From Trichomonas vaginalis G3 (taxonomy: Eukaryota; Parabasalia; Trichomonadida; Trichomonadidae), in contig NC_067205.1 in assembly GCF_026262505.1 (NCBI RefSeq), forward strand, positions 3,100,001 to 3,164,000: DNA of 64,000 bases, read 5' to 3'. Shown here one piece after another: positions 48,717 through 57,597 of this stretch. Below the pieces are notes generated by a model, which made no database searches, was not told the origin of the DNA, and was given only the letters and a program-made list of their open reading frames with translations. Position 1 is the stretch's first letter, and each line of letters starts with the position of its first letter. Made by a program: the position numbers and the translations under genes.

Positions 48717-49427
48717 ATGTCAATTATCAATATTATTTCGAATAATAACTGTGAATTAAATTTAACAGTTAGCGGAATTTATAATGTTACTCTCGTTTCT
48801 GTGAGTGGTAAATTTAATCCCATTCTTTTAGACCCTTCGGATTATATATCATTTATTAAAGATGACCTTGAAAAAACGTATGATATGTATATAAATAATG
48901 TGATAACGAAATGGGATATTAACATGATTTTAAGTTATTTAAATGAATCATTTATCGTATGGTATGAAGAAAATTTTAAATCAAAACCCGATAAACTTTT
49001 TGAACTTGATGAAATAAATAACCTTATTAAATTTCCGCTGAAAATTAAATTTTGTACTCCTCATCTTCGTTCATTGTTGGGGATATTAAATTTTGAAAAA
49101 GATGTTGGGGATGTTTTGTATTCTGACACTGGTTCTAATTTCATTTTAATCAAATGTGATAAAGTTAATACCCCAATGAGATTTTCACATCAAACATTAG
49201 ACCCTAACTCTTACCCATCAATTCAAAACATTTTATCCATCAACTTAAACACATTTTCTTTATCATATCCGTTTCAATTATCCGGGAATTCATTTATTCT
49301 TCATTCAAAAGATTTATCAAATATTAAATTTAGAGTAACTGACCTATTTGATTGTGATTTAGAATTCATGAATGAAATATTATGGACTTTTCAAATAGAG
49401 AAAATAGCTGATGAGATAACGGATTAA
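48717..49427 (+). CDS. Candidate penton-like minor capsid protein
   Basis: A 236-residue protein with strong beta alternation (SNNNCELNLTVSGIYNVTLV) and a C-terminal strand series (FILHSKDLSNIKFRVTDLFD) like that of the element A protein at 20791-21588. Size and neighbourhood fit the single-jelly-roll penton of Polintons. No direct motif proves it. Confidence 0.45.
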   Translation: MSIINIISNNNCELNLTVSGIYNVTLVSVSGKFNPILLDPSDYISFIKDDLEKTYDMYINNVITKWDINMILSYLNESFIVWYEENFKSKPDKLFELDEINNLIKFPLKIKFCTPHLRSLLGILNFEKDVGDVLYSDTGSNFILIKCDKVNTPMRFSHQTLDPNSYPSIQNILSINLNTFSLSYPFQLSGNSFILHSKDLSNIKFRVTDLFDCDLEFMNEILWTFQIEKIADEITD

Positions 49428-49451
49428 ATATTTATTTTTAAATCGTAATAA

Positions 49452-51818
49452 ATGATTAAACAACAGCAACCACAACAACTTAAGGCACAAACCACCCAGG
49501 TCCCTCAGACCATTACATACGCCATATATGCATATAATTCAAAGACGGCAGAACAAACGCAAAGGTTGAAATATGGAGATTTGGAGATAGTATTGAAAAA
49601 TGACCATTTCGAATTCGTTTGCAAGGGTGGTGCAGTGATATCAAATATAAAAGAAATTTTATTTATGAATTCAAAAATTAAAGGTATAACGGATGATATA
49701 ACATCAATTCCACCAGAAGAACAAAGATATTACGCATTAAATGCATTTCCTAAAGTTTTGAAGATTGGAAGATTTAATTTAAATGAGGAATTCATAAAAG
49801 GTTTCCTAAATGACATAATGAAGAAAGCAGATAAAACATATGTTAACGAAAAAGATAATGAAATTAAAGAAAGGGTTGAATGGTATCATGAACGGACATC
49901 AAAGATTTTAAAAACTAAAGCTGATACAGGATGGGTTTCGGGATGTTTAGACCTTAAAGCAGATAAAACATATGTTAACGATGAGTTAATGAAGAAAGCA
50001 GATAAGGAATATGTGGATAGTGAGTTAATGAAGAAAGCAGATAAGGAATATGTTAATGAAGAAATAAAACAATCAGAGGTCTATTTTACTCCACCATTTT
50101 TAAATTTTATGAAATCATCAGATAAAACCTTTGATATAGATTCTTTTGAATGGATATGTTTCGATGGAGTGACCATGTATTTATTTTATACAGCTGGAGT
50201 GCTTTATTATTTTAAAACAAATGATTTTAAAAACTATAAATCATTTACTCCATCTGTTTTGAATCCTGATACACGAAAGCCAATCATTAATCCAAGAATT
50301 TTATATGTTGAATATAATAACGGTAAATTTATGGGAATGATAACGGTTGGAGATGATTTTTGCCCTTGTTATTCATTCGATTGTATCCAATGGTTCAAAT
50401 GTAATTTAAATCAAGATGCTAAATTTAAATATCCAAATAATCCTATTAGATGTGTTAATAATAAATGGGTACTCATTTATGAAGTCAATCAAATTTTCAT
50501 TAGTGAGGATGGGATAAATTATTATATGTTTAGTATGATGTCATCAGATTTGAAAATTGATTATACAAGTAAGTGGTATTACATTAACAACACGTATTTT
50601 ATCCTTCAAAATGATAAAATTTATAGATCATCTTCAATATCACAAGGTCAATTTGAACAAATTTTTCAAGCTGATGGAGACATCGAAGCTTTATGTTATG
50701 GATCAAATGTTTATGTTCTCGTTTCAGGTGAAATGGTCTATTCATATCCTGTAAGTTATAACAGACATATTTATTTATCACGGGATTTATCAAATTGGGA
50801 ATTGGTTTATTCATTCACTCCAAAACTTACTCGAAATTATAGATTTACTAATTTATTTTATATTGATGGGTATTTCATTGCTTTAGGATGTGGTGATTTA
50901 GTAAATATCAGTAGTGATGGAAGAAAATGGTCTGAAATCACAAAATTTCAAGATGTTAAAAAAGCAATTTTCAAAAATAATATGTTAATATTGATGACAA
51001 TACCAATTTTAACTTCTTACCCAGTTTCAATATTATATAATAAATTCAATATTCATAATGGATTAAAGAAGAAAGCAGACAAAACTTATGTTAACGATGA
51101 GTTAAATAAGAAAGCAGATAAGAACCATACACATGAATTCTTCACAACTGTTGGTATAGAAAGTATTGAAGGAACGGTTAAAGGAACTGATGGGGATGCA
51201 CTATATTGTAAACCTCCTAACTTTCCACAAGGTTTAACATCGGATGACGACATAACGACGATGAGAAACATTAGATGTAAAGATGTTTATGTCATGAAGG
51301 ATGAACATAATATTAAATTCACTGCTCAAGATTTATATGACAAGAAAGCAGACAAAACAGAGCTTCAAACATTAAAGACAGAAATACTTCAAACATTATA
51401 TCCTATAGGCTCTATTTATACGTCAATGAACTCAACAAATCCGGCAAGTGTTTTAGGTTTTGGTACATGGCAACAAATAACCGATCGTTTCTTATATTGT
51501 GCTAACTCATCAAAACAAACAGGAGGAAGTAAAACAATTACGGGCGAAAATTTACCTGCTCATAGTCATTACGTTAATTTAAACACAACTGAAGCAGGAT
51601 GGCATAAGCATAGATATTGGGATTGGTCAGGAATGATAAAAGGTAAAGGATATGATGTTAAAGATGACGTTAAATTTGCTATTAATTGTTACTGGAACGA
51701 TACACAGGGTTCAGGTAATCATACACATAATGTTTCAGGATATACACAAACAACGGGACAGAGTAAAGATTACATGCCACCATTTATGACTGTATTCGCA
51801 TGGTATAGAGTTCAATGA
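49452..51818 (+). CDS. Tail-fibre protein with Asp-box propeller insertion
   Basis: A 788-residue protein. The N-terminal about 120 residues are unique. ADKTYVNDEL-type shaft repeats follow (about 130-205). Then comes a region of about 330 residues with repeated Asp-box-like turns (SEDGINYYMF, SRDLSNWELV, SSDGRKWSEI), suggesting a sialidase-like propeller. More shaft repeats follow, and finally a collar domain with YPIGSIYTSMNSTNP, LPAHSHYV and HTHNVSGYTQTTGQS. The last about 230 residues are close to the element A fibre. Likely a host-recognition spike with a possible glycan-binding propeller. Confidence 0.8.
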   Translation: MIKQQQPQQLKAQTTQVPQTITYAIYAYNSKTAEQTQRLKYGDLEIVLKNDHFEFVCKGGAVISNIKEILFMNSKIKGITDDITSIPPEEQRYYALNAFPKVLKIGRFNLNEEFIKGFLNDIMKKADKTYVNEKDNEIKERVEWYHERTSKILKTKADTGWVSGCLDLKADKTYVNDELMKKADKEYVDSELMKKADKEYVNEEIKQSEVYFTPPFLNFMKSSDKTFDIDSFEWICFDGVTMYLFYTAGVLYYFKTNDFKNYKSFTPSVLNPDTRKPIINPRILYVEYNNGKFMGMITVGDDFCPCYSFDCIQWFKCNLNQDAKFKYPNNPIRCVNNKWVLIYEVNQIFISEDGINYYMFSMMSSDLKIDYTSKWYYINNTYFILQNDKIYRSSSISQGQFEQIFQADGDIEALCYGSNVYVLVSGEMVYSYPVSYNRHIYLSRDLSNWELVYSFTPKLTRNYRFTNLFYIDGYFIALGCGDLVNISSDGRKWSEITKFQDVKKAIFKNNMLILMTIPILTSYPVSILYNKFNIHNGLKKKADKTYVNDELNKKADKNHTHEFFTTVGIESIEGTVKGTDGDALYCKPPNFPQGLTSDDDITTMRNIRCKDVYVMKDEHNIKFTAQDLYDKKADKTELQTLKTEILQTLYPIGSIYTSMNSTNPASVLGFGTWQQITDRFLYCANSSKQTGGSKTITGENLPAHSHYVNLNTTEAGWHKHRYWDWSGMIKGKGYDVKDDVKFAINCYWNDTQGSGNHTHNVSGYTQTTGQSKDYMPPFMTVFAWYRVQ

Positions 51819-51897
51819 ATTCAGTCCAAAAATAATTAATTTCATTAGTTTTAAAATTATTTTTATTTATTTTTTTATTTTGTATGTAAGAACAGTA

Positions 51898-52563
51898 ATG
51901 TCGGTCGAAGCAAAAACATTCACGAACAAATCTAATGGTGAAACATTCACAAAAGGCACTTATAACGGTATTGAAGTCTTACGTAGAGACAAGGATGGTT
52001 ATATAAATGCAACAAAGATGGCAAGAGAAGCGGGAAGGTTAAACCATTTAAACAGATTTCTCAATAGTACTAAAATGCAGGAAATTCTTGAGTTTTGGAT
52101 GAACGAATACGGTGGAGCCAAAAGTGGCTCGACCTCAAAACAAGCATTTTATGAGCTTACAAAGGGTGTCATGAATGAATTCAAAGGTATTTACATACAT
52201 CCTAACCTCGTTCATTTTGTTGCTGAATGGTGCTCTGTAAAGTATGCATTTTATGTCAAAGATATTATGGACTCCATAGACAAGAAAATTCATGAGAAAT
52301 TAGATGAAGAAGAACTTGAAGATACAGTAGAGAATGCTAAACCTTTGTTTGAAGAAGAAGTTGGAAAAATGTGCGAAAAACAATTAGAACATGAACGTGA
52401 GATATGTTATGGTTATAGAGATTCTTCATACGAACTAGACCAATGGGAACAAGAAGATTTAAAGAGAGAATTTAGAGAATATGAACTCGCTAAGATAGCA
52501 TTTGAAGCTGCAGAAAAGAAGTTAAAAGTTTGGGGTCGTTTTGTACAAAAATATTGTGAGTAA
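51898..52563 (+). CDS. KilA-N domain DNA-binding protein
   Basis: About 221 residues from the ATG at 51898. The KilA-N fold is clear over about residues 10-105: YNGIEVLRRDKDGYINATKM, then RLNHLNRFLNSTKMQEIL, then GIYIHPNLVHFVAEWCSVKY. A Glu-rich helical C-terminal part probably oligomerises. KilA-N proteins in large DNA viruses and phages bind DNA and often regulate. The GTTAGA word array begins 27 bases after its stop, so it could be the protein that reads such repeats (inference). Confidence 0.85.
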   Translation: MSVEAKTFTNKSNGETFTKGTYNGIEVLRRDKDGYINATKMAREAGRLNHLNRFLNSTKMQEILEFWMNEYGGAKSGSTSKQAFYELTKGVMNEFKGIYIHPNLVHFVAEWCSVKYAFYVKDIMDSIDKKIHEKLDEEELEDTVENAKPLFEEEVGKMCEKQLEHEREICYGYRDSSYELDQWEQEDLKREFREYELAKIAFEAAEKKLKVWGRFVQKYCE

Positions 52564-52589
52564 ATGAACCATTTATTTTTATCATAAAC

Positions 52590-52656
52590 GACCAAAAATA
52601 ATTTTTAGGGTAGATGGTTAGATCTAACCTCATTTCTAACCTCATGACATTTTGAC
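52590..52656. repeat. GTTAGA word array
   Basis: Reads ACCAAAAATAATTTTTA, then GGTTAGATCTAACC (palindrome), then TCTAACCTCATGACATTTTG. Same layout as 15.8 kb and same word as 27.45 kb. Confidence 0.75.
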
Positions 52657-52661
52657 AACAT

Positions 52662-52880
52662 CACAGGAGGAAGGTAGTTATGAATTATTTTTGAATAACT
52701 GAAGGGGTCACCAGGTCACCATGTGTCACCAGGTAATTTAACTCATGACATTTTGACATCACAGGAGGAAGGCAGTTATGAATTATTTTTGAAGAATTGA
52801 AGGTGTCACCATGTCACCATGTGTCACCAGGTTAATTAACTTCTCTGAAAAAATGAGACAACATGACATTTTGACAACAC
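52662..52880. repeat. GTCACC word arrays, about 90-bp tandem
   Basis: Two blocks, each with CACAGGAGGAAGG(T/C)AGTTATG, AATTATTTTTGAA, then several GTCACC words (52706-52733 and 52801-52840) and CATGACATTTTGAC. The second block continues into AATTAACTTCTCTGAAAAAA. Inverted copies lie at 55292-55400 and 55556-55664. The whole 52564-52916 interval is repeat with no gene. Confidence 0.85.
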
Positions 52881-52916
52881 AGCAGGATTAATGCAAAAAT
52901 AAATTCCAATCATACT

Positions 52917-55229
52917 TTATACTGCCTCATTTACAGGTATTTCATCGTCAGTAAATGATTCCTCATTATCGTTTGGTTCAATTTGTTTATATAATCCTTT
53001 CATTTCTTCTTTCAAAACATAACACCATGTTTGTTTACCATCTATTCTTCTCTGTTTCCTATCACATTTATCCTTAATGCTCATTTGAAAGTTTTTGTCT
53101 TTCATGTCTGATGGTTTGCAGAATAGAGCATTTTTACATGTCATACCTGCACACAATTCATCATAATGTGTATTTATCCATACATCTAAAGGATTTGTTG
53201 ATAATTCAATTAAATCTTGTTTGGCTTCAGTCATCGGTATGATTCGTACATTAAATGATGAAAGGTCGTAATTGATAAAATATGTTAAAAGGTTATCATA
53301 AAATTCCTTTGTGCATGAATTCATCAAATTCTTGAAGTAATCAAATTGACCTTTGAATTTACCATTAACCCTTAAAACTACATATCTTCTGTCTCCAACT
53401 TCAATTTTGACAGGGTAGACGTTATTAGTTACGAAAATGAAGTTTGCAACATTCTGAGCAGTTCTTCTGGGTTGATTCTTTTCATTAATTCTAATTTGAT
53501 TATCCGTTATAATTGATTTCAAAGCGTTGAAGTTTGCGAGTCTGTCTTCACCAACATTCTTGAGTTCATTAAGTACAAGAAACATTTTATTCTCAACTAC
53601 TGAGTTGAAATTACCCGTTAGCTCACTTATTTCAGTAATGTTTTTACATGAATAACCAGCGAGGAGTTCAGAAATAATGTCTGTAAATCTGTTTTTACCT
53701 GTTCCCTGAAGTCCTTTCAAAATAATTGCTGTTTCATTCTTGATTCCAGGATGTTGAATCATTGATGCAATCCAGCCGAGAAGGTATTTATACACTTCAT
53801 CGTTATTATCACAAATGGCTTCTTTAATGAAATTCATAAACATCTCAATTTTTGAGTAATCAGGCTTTTCAAGAATGTTGTATTTATAACCCTGAAACGT
53901 TGAGAAAACATCTGGGGAATCAGATTTAAAGCAAACACCCTTAACGGTTAATGAAGACAATTGATTTAGTAGTACGTCCCATGCTGTTATTGTTTTACCT
54001 TCTTCTTTAAATAATTTAATCATTTTAAGTGACTCTTTCATGTTTGATTGAAGAACGAATGATATTTGATTCATTTTGTCGTGTATGTTGTAATCTTTCT
54101 GAATGAAGTATTTGTTTCCATAATCTACAAAACGGATTACACGTGATAAATCCTCAATTACTTCAGAACTGTTTTTATACTGATGATTTTCAGCTTTGCG
54201 TCTAATATCTGTTATCAAAAACGAGTCATCAAGTTTGATATCAAATGTTATTTTTGGCTTACGTAATAAAGGTAAAACATATTCATCATAATATTCCTTT
54301 TGATAAAGTTTTAGAATCTTCACCAAAACAAATGGAGAAGTCATTAAATGTGCATATCTACTACGTGCTTTTTCAAAATTACTTTTTGCATTTTCAGTTA
54401 AGCTGCAGAAGTTATAAACGTTATCGTATGCTTCATTAATTAAATGATTAGGTAACGAATTAATTGCTTGAAACAGTGTGAATAATGTTATTTCTTTTTC
54501 TAAATTCATGTTTCCACCATCATTATGTACTTCAAAATCACAGATGCCATCAACTATGCTTTGAGCTAGTTTATCGTCAATGTTTACATCTTTGTTTTCA
54601 TTCATGATAGTCTTTATTTCTTCGTTCTTCTGTTCAACTCTTACCTTAATATTCAAATCATTTAATATATCATTCACTGTTCTGGTTAATGTTGAATCAT
54701 AACTTCCACGAATGAATGAGTATGTTTTGATTGGTTCTGTTGCATTCTTGCGAACTCTTGAATCAGCCATAACCACTAATGAACGCTTTGAATCATCCAT
54801 TGAAGTCATTATGTCAATATCATAATCATTGCAGGAATAACATTTAATCATTCTGTTCGAGGTTGAATAGAAGAAATTAGTGTTGCAATAAATGTGAAGA
54901 CCTCCTGAAGCGGTTTTAACGATAACATCTTTATCCGAAAGTTTTGATAAAATATCTTTTCTAACTGTTTCTTTAAGTTCATCATTGTACGATTTATTGA
55001 TATCAACATCTATAATCGTTAAATTTGAAATTTTATTTACTAATAAAGCTGTACCAGTTTTCCTTCCTCTTCCTCCATCATGTTTGAGGTAGTTATGTAA
55101 ATCAATCTTGTTTTCACCAATTCTTTCGTTGAGGGTTTTAGTTTCTGCCACAACTAATTCCTCAGTTAATGAATCAATAACTTTTTCATCAGAAACGATA
55201 TAGTTGCTGTTGTTGTTTGTTGCTGTCAT
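52917..55229 (-). CDS. PrimPol-SF3 primase-helicase
   Basis: A 770-residue protein. An AEP primase-type N-terminal domain has ISNLTIIDVDINKSY (catalytic Asp pair, about residue 75) and TASGGLHIYC (SxH motif, about 107). A middle helical region follows. The SF3 helicase has Walker A GLQGTGKNRFTD (about 500), Walker B MFLVLNELKNV (about 545), and VANFIFVTNNVYPVKIEVGD (sensor/arginine-finger region). The C-terminal tail is acidic. It would prime and unwind DNA for element replication. Inverted GTCACC arrays flank the gene on both sides. Confidence 0.85.
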   Translation of the reverse strand: MTATNNNSNYIVSDEKVIDSLTEELVVAETKTLNERIGENKIDLHNYLKHDGGRGRKTGTALLVNKISNLTIIDVDINKSYNDELKETVRKDILSKLSDKDVIVKTASGGLHIYCNTNFFYSTSNRMIKCYSCNDYDIDIMTSMDDSKRSLVVMADSRVRKNATEPIKTYSFIRGSYDSTLTRTVNDILNDLNIKVRVEQKNEEIKTIMNENKDVNIDDKLAQSIVDGICDFEVHNDGGNMNLEKEITLFTLFQAINSLPNHLINEAYDNVYNFCSLTENAKSNFEKARSRYAHLMTSPFVLVKILKLYQKEYYDEYVLPLLRKPKITFDIKLDDSFLITDIRRKAENHQYKNSSEVIEDLSRVIRFVDYGNKYFIQKDYNIHDKMNQISFVLQSNMKESLKMIKLFKEEGKTITAWDVLLNQLSSLTVKGVCFKSDSPDVFSTFQGYKYNILEKPDYSKIEMFMNFIKEAICDNNDEVYKYLLGWIASMIQHPGIKNETAIILKGLQGTGKNRFTDIISELLAGYSCKNITEISELTGNFNSVVENKMFLVLNELKNVGEDRLANFNALKSIITDNQIRINEKNQPRRTAQNVANFIFVTNNVYPVKIEVGDRRYVVLRVNGKFKGQFDYFKNLMNSCTKEFYDNLLTYFINYDLSSFNVRIIPMTEAKQDLIELSTNPLDVWINTHYDELCAGMTCKNALFCKPSDMKDKNFQMSIKDKCDRKQRRIDGKQTWCYVLKEEMKGLYKQIEPNDNEESFTDDEIPVNEAV

Positions 55230-55291
55230 TTATATAGGAATAAAAAATAAAAATAATTTTAAAACTAACTTTATTTTTGGACTACATCAAA

Positions 55292-55664
55292 TTTCCTATG
55301 TTGTTGTCAAAATGTCATGTTGTCTCATTTTTTCAGAGAAGTTAATTAACCTGGTGACACATGGTGACATGGTGACACCTTCAGTTCTTCAAAAATAATT
55401 CATAACTGCCTTCCTCATTAATCCTGCGTGAATTTTGTATAAAAAACAACCGTCTGAATTCCGGCGGTTGCTATATTCTTCACAAAACATTTACGATGAA
55501 ATCATGACAAAACATTTACGATGAAGTCATGACAAAACATATACGTAAACATTTATTTCCTATGTTGTTGTCAAAATGTCATGTTGTCTCATTTTTTCAG
55601 AGAAGTTAATTAACCTGGTGACACATGGTGACATGGTGACACCTTCAGTTCTTCAAAAATAATT
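55292..55664. repeat. GTCACC arrays, inverted; 109-bp exact direct repeat
   Basis: 55292-55400 and 55556-55664 are identical over 109 bp, 264 bp apart. Each contains GAGAAGTTAATTAACCTGG and GTGACAC words, complementary to 52788-52880. Between them lies a hairpin near 55449 (CAACCG ... CGGTTG) and copies of the 25-bp word (TTTACGATGAAATCATGAC). No gene lies between 55230 and 55768. Confidence 0.9.
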
Positions 55665-55688
55665 AATTATTGAATAACCTAAAACCAT

Positions 55689-55716
55689 GAGACTTTGTCT
55701 CCGGACTCTTTGAGTC
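55689..55716. repeat. Two adjacent 13-bp hairpins
   Basis: GAGAC-TTT-GTCTC followed by CG and then GACTC-TTT-GAGTC. Both have a TTT loop and 5-bp stems. They lie 50 bases before the small gene at 55769; possible transcript-end or regulatory structure. Confidence 0.5.
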
Positions 55717-55768
55717 ACTTAACGATAAAATAAGTGATAACAAATTTTTATTTTTATTTTTATCATAA

Positions 55769-55933
55769 ATGAATACCCCACAAGCTCAAAATTTACCACG
55801 AATCATAACAAGGGAGGAAATGATAAAAATGATGCGAGAACTTGCTAAAAATAACAAACCACTAAAATTGAGAAAATGTGGTTATGCAGTAATGATGGAA
55901 AGAAGAACCCAGAAGGGTTCGGGAAACCATTGA
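55769..55933 (+). CDS. Small basic 54-residue protein
   Basis: Starts MNTPQAQNLPRIITREEM after a strong TTTTTATCATAAATG leader. Basic, Met-rich, with MIKMMRELAKNNKPLKLRK. No family recognised. The leader strength supports a real gene; it faces the integrase gene. Confidence 0.5.
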   Translation: MNTPQAQNLPRIITREEMIKMMRELAKNNKPLKLRKCGYAVMMERRTQKGSGNH

Positions 55934-56014
55934 CGGAAGAGGAATAAAAATTAAATTCTTTTATTTTTGCTTCACTCAGTTTAAGGATTGAACGGTAAGT
56001 TTCTAATTTTTCGA

Positions 56015-56068
56015 TTATTTCTTTTTATATTCATTGTCTGGACTCTTGACTGCTTTGTTGTCACTCAT
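56015..56068 (-). CDS. Possible 17-residue micro-ORF with full leader
   Basis: Reads MSDNKAVKSPDNEYKKK. Its leader (TTTTTTATTTCGTAAGAAATG) is almost the same as the TIR-borne leader of the outermost genes. Either a tiny peptide gene or a stray copy of the promoter. Confidence 0.25.
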   Translation of the reverse strand: MSDNKAVKSPDNEYKKK

Positions 56069-56088
56069 TTCTTACGAAATAAAAAAAA

Positions 56089-57573
56089 TTAAATATTATT
56101 TAAATATAATGGAGTAATAAAATAAATCGGAATTTCTATTAATTTATTGTCAACTTCAACTAATGCATTACCGTTAATATATCTAACAAATTCAGCTATT
56201 GTGTCAAATCTTCGTCTTCTTTTTGTCATTGATTTATCAGTTTTTCCATAATCGAGATGAATCAAAACTTTATCCCTTGTTTTAAAATTCATGAGCCCCG
56301 AATTAATTTGTTCACGTTTAACATCATTCAACCTTTCCATTTGCTTTCTAATATATTCCCATTCTTTTGAAATATCATTTTTCATTTCCATCGGTTTCAT
56401 GTTTATAGTTCTATGCCATGTATTATTATAATAATATACTAACTGCTGTATGATGGAGTCATGATTTCCATCCCAGTATATCTGACCGTTAACCCCTAAC
56501 GCATCTCTAAGAGTTCTCATTACCGCATCAACTATTTTATTATGAAACGTATATGGAGAGGATGAGAAGTAAAAATTAATTTGTGGGAAATAATGAGTCA
56601 TAGCTGCCTGAAATCCTTTATCGCCATCACCCCTGATATTATCTACTCTTTCATGATCTAGTAAGTATTGTATAGCTCTTCTTGTTTCCTGTTCTGTTTT
56701 CCCTTTCACCGGAATGCAATATAAATATCTAGTGTTAATGTTAATGGCAAATAAATAAGTAATATTTCCTTTTGAATATTCCAGATGATCGATTTCGTAT
56801 GAATATGGATATGGAGCAAATGAAGGGCGACTAAATTTTTCTTTTAATGGTTGAATTTTCGGGTCAATTGGTTTATTTAATATCTTGAAATCCTTTTTAA
56901 AATCTTTTTGCTTCTTTAATGTTTGAAATGGATATAATAAAGTGAATGATGAAGGATTAACTGAAGGAGGTTTTGGTGTTGCAAGTGGTTTAATTTTATC
57001 TGCTTTGATTTTGGATTTCATTCCCCCCTTCATTAATTCTGGATGTATTCTTTTCATTTGTTTTAAATATGCTGTATATAAAGGTTTGATATACTTTCCC
57101 GCTTCGAGTTTATGTTGAAGGATGAATTCCAAAAGTTGATCTTCATTTAAAAGTCGGGCTGAATATGGTTTAACTAATGAATCATAAATTAAAGCTTGTG
57201 CATCATTTATGGTCTGAAGGACCTGGGTGTTTTGTTCCTTTTGTTTTTGTGGCTCAGGATTATATAATTTATATAATTCATCAATATCTTTTTCTGTTAA
57301 TACTTTATTTTTGAAATCTTTCAATTGTTTAAGTTGTGATTTAGTTTTTCCCTTTGTATATTCATTATTTTTAATTTTGTCTTTAATTTTAGAAATTATT
57401 TTATTATGATATTTCAAAATTTCATTTTTATAATACGGATAATAATATTCCATATCATCACCCGTTATATTGTTATTATATTTTTGGAGATATGATTTTA
57501 ATTCATAATAACTAAGAAATTTTTGATTAAGTACTAAATCATCAATTAAAATTTTTAAATCTGTGTTATCCAT
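56089..57573 (-). CDS. Retrovirus-like DDE integrase (Polinton)
   Basis: A 494-residue protein. A long Lys/Tyr/Gln-rich helical N-terminal region (about 1-230) precedes the core. The acidic positions are YEIDHLEYSKGN (about 263), NIRGDGDKGFQAA (about 317) and NKIVDAVMRTLRDAL (about 350). A C-terminal SH3-like basic part follows (FKTRDKVLIHLDYG, then KRRRRFD). As in element A, the third acidic residue is Asp. Performs joining of element ends to target DNA and makes the 6-bp duplication seen here. Confidence 0.85.
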   Translation of the reverse strand: MDNTDLKILIDDLVLNQKFLSYYELKSYLQKYNNNITGDDMEYYYPYYKNEILKYHNKIISKIKDKIKNNEYTKGKTKSQLKQLKDFKNKVLTEKDIDELYKLYNPEPQKQKEQNTQVLQTINDAQALIYDSLVKPYSARLLNEDQLLEFILQHKLEAGKYIKPLYTAYLKQMKRIHPELMKGGMKSKIKADKIKPLATPKPPSVNPSSFTLLYPFQTLKKQKDFKKDFKILNKPIDPKIQPLKEKFSRPSFAPYPYSYEIDHLEYSKGNITYLFAININTRYLYCIPVKGKTEQETRRAIQYLLDHERVDNIRGDGDKGFQAAMTHYFPQINFYFSSSPYTFHNKIVDAVMRTLRDALGVNGQIYWDGNHDSIIQQLVYYYNNTWHRTINMKPMEMKNDISKEWEYIRKQMERLNDVKREQINSGLMNFKTRDKVLIHLDYGKTDKSMTKRRRRFDTIAEFVRYINGNALVEVDNKLIEIPIYFITPLYLNNI

Positions 57574-57597
57574 TTATATAAAAATAAAATAAATGTA

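Noticed and set aside
50557-50814. Short frames inside the fibre gene
   Set aside because: They overlap the propeller region in other frames and have no leader.
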